Shown here piece after piece: positions 13,347 through 14,341 of a stretch of DNA of 14,341 bases. Made by a program: the position numbers and the translations under genes. Where the stretch lies: positions 1 to 14,341 of the forward strand of contig DFIN01000028.1 in the NCBI GenBank assembly GCA_002372135.1, read 5' to 3'. The notes under the pieces are model-generated. The model made no database searches. It was given only the letters and a program-made list of their open reading frames with translations, and was not told the DNA's origin. How positions within the stretch are numbered: the first letter of the stretch is position 1; each line of letters opens with the position of its first letter. The DNA comes from Bacteroidales bacterium UBA3696 (GTDB lineage: Bacteria > Bacteroidota > Bacteroidia > Bacteroidales > Paludibacteraceae).

Positions 13347-14341
13347 ATGATAATACGCAGTAAAGCCCCTTTGCGCTTAGGGTTAGCCGGAGGAGGAACA
13401 GATGTGTCTCCTTATTCAGATTTATACGGCGGCTGTATATTGAATGCCACTATCTCGCTGTATGCTTATACCACGATCGAACCGTTAGATAACGGAAAGA
13501 TTATTTTTTCTTCGCCCGATGCCGGTTTGGAAGAGGTCTATGACTCTTCGCTTGAGTTACCAACCGATGGTTTTTTTGTGCTGAGCAAAGGAGTCTATAA
13601 CCGTGTGGTAAAGGACTTTGCACATTGTCCGCTCAGTCTGCGTATCACAAGCCATGTCGATTCGCCGGCCGGTAGTGGCTTAGGAACAAGCAGTACGTTG
13701 GTCGTCAGTATATTAGGTGCGTTTGCCGAGTGGCTCAAACTGCCGCTTGGAGAATATGATTTAGCCCGACTTGCTTACGAGATTGAACGTAAAGATTTGC
13801 TCATGACCGGCGGTAAGCAAGACCAATATGCCGCCACATTCGGGGGCTTCAATTTTATGGAATTCTTGCCGGACGACAAGGTAATCGTGAATCCCCTCCG
13901 TATCCGCCAGCGTTTTCAAGATGAATTAGCGCATAACTTGCTGCTTTATTATACGGAAACAAGCCATGTGTCGGCCAAAATTATTGAAGGACAAATCAAG
14001 AATGTCAGTGCCGGTAAACAATCGTCTATTGAGGCGATGCACAAACTGAAGGAACAGTCTATTCAGATGAAAGAGTGTCTGCTCAAAGGAGATATTGACA
14101 GAATAGGCGATTTGCTGAATTTCGGGTGGGAAGAGAAGAAGAAAATGACATCAGGCATTACGAATCAGATGCTGGATGATATATACGCAACTGCCATAGA
14201 TGCCGGCGCAACGGGAGGCAAAGTGTCCGGTGCAGGCGGCGGTGGCTTTATGTTCTTCTATTGCCCTGTTACAAGCCGGTATGCCGTTGAAACGGCTCTC
14301 ACACAACGTTTTTCAGGACAAGTCAAACGATATGAATTTAC
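13347..14341 (+). CDS. hddA: GHMP-family sugar kinase, HddA-like (3' end beyond window)
   Basis: The open frame runs 331 codons from ATG at 13347 to the window end without a stop, so the C-terminus is missing. The start MIIRSKAPLRLGLAGGGTD is the hallmark N-terminus of D-glycero-D-manno-heptose 7-phosphate kinases and close relatives. The ATP-binding GHMP motif PAGSGLGTSS is at 107-116 and the third motif SGAGGGGF at 294-301. HddA phosphorylates heptose 7-phosphate at C1 on the way to GDP-heptose for surface glycans. Related kinases act on fucose or other sugars, so the substrate is inferred. Given the usual family length of about 330-345 residues, only a few codons are lost. Confidence 0.82.
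   Translation, partial: MIIRSKAPLRLGLAGGGTDVSPYSDLYGGCILNATISLYAYTTIEPLDNGKIIFSSPDAGLEEVYDSSLELPTDGFFVLSKGVYNRVVKDFAHCPLSLRITSHVDSPAGSGLGTSSTLVVSILGAFAEWLKLPLGEYDLARLAYEIERKDLLMTGGKQDQYAATFGGFNFMEFLPDDKVIVNPLRIRQRFQDELAHNLLLYYTETSHVSAKIIEGQIKNVSAGKQSSIEAMHKLKEQSIQMKECLLKGDIDRIGDLLNFGWEEKKKMTSGITNQMLDDIYATAIDAGATGGKVSGAGGGGFMFFYCPVTSRYAVETALTQRFSGQVKRYEF

Overview
The window looks like chromosomal DNA from a member of the Bacteroidota, most likely order Bacteroidales. Four intergenic sites match the Bacteroidota -7 promoter element TAnnTTTG, and a fifth lies upstream of the first gene. Gene starts sit behind A/T-rich leaders without Shine-Dalgarno sequences. A partial leftward gene at the left edge encodes an N-terminus resembling Bacteroidota ribosomal protein S1. 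No insertion sequence, CRISPR array, tRNA or rRNA gene was seen.

Region 1 (1-574) holds the start of a leftward rpsA-like gene with a good promoter. Next to it is a rightward non-coding RNA gene at about 321-545. Its predicted fold is a long rod: a closing stem of two perfect 8-bp helices, an open central bubble, a distal arm, and an intrinsic terminator. This is the architecture of 6S RNA.

Region 2 (575-9886) is a tight run of six rightward genes and the most interesting part of the window. In order they encode: a membrane-anchored protein with two FHA domains and a trypsin-like protease domain; a small zinc-ribbon plus FHA adaptor; a membrane-anchored PP2C phosphatase; a Ser/Thr kinase with a C-terminal FHA domain and membrane segments; a very large Ser/Thr kinase with one membrane segment and about 20 YD-like repeats; and a small exported protein that may be YbjN-like. 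Together they carry two kinases, one phosphatase and four FHA phosphothreonine-reading domains. Several proteins place the phospho-signalling part in the cytoplasm and a different domain (protease, repeat array, Q/E-rich tail) outside the inner membrane. I infer a complete transmembrane threonine-phosphorylation signalling module with an extracytoplasmic protease as a possible output. A 16-bp perfect hairpin terminator closes the run. No canonical promoter was found between the 6S-like RNA and the first gene.

Region 3 (9985-12061) is housekeeping: a 54-residue two-cluster [4Fe-4S] ferredoxin gene (leftward), a Rossmann/DUF2520 protein gene (rightward) and a thioredoxin reductase gene (leftward). 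The last two overlap tail to tail. The ferredoxin and DUF2520 genes diverge from a compact region with promoter elements, an inverted repeat and a short tandem repeat.

Region 4 (12174-14341) holds a group 4-like glycosyltransferase gene followed by a GHMP-family sugar kinase of the HddA (heptose 7-phosphate kinase) type, cut by the window end. These two suggest surface-glycan synthesis.
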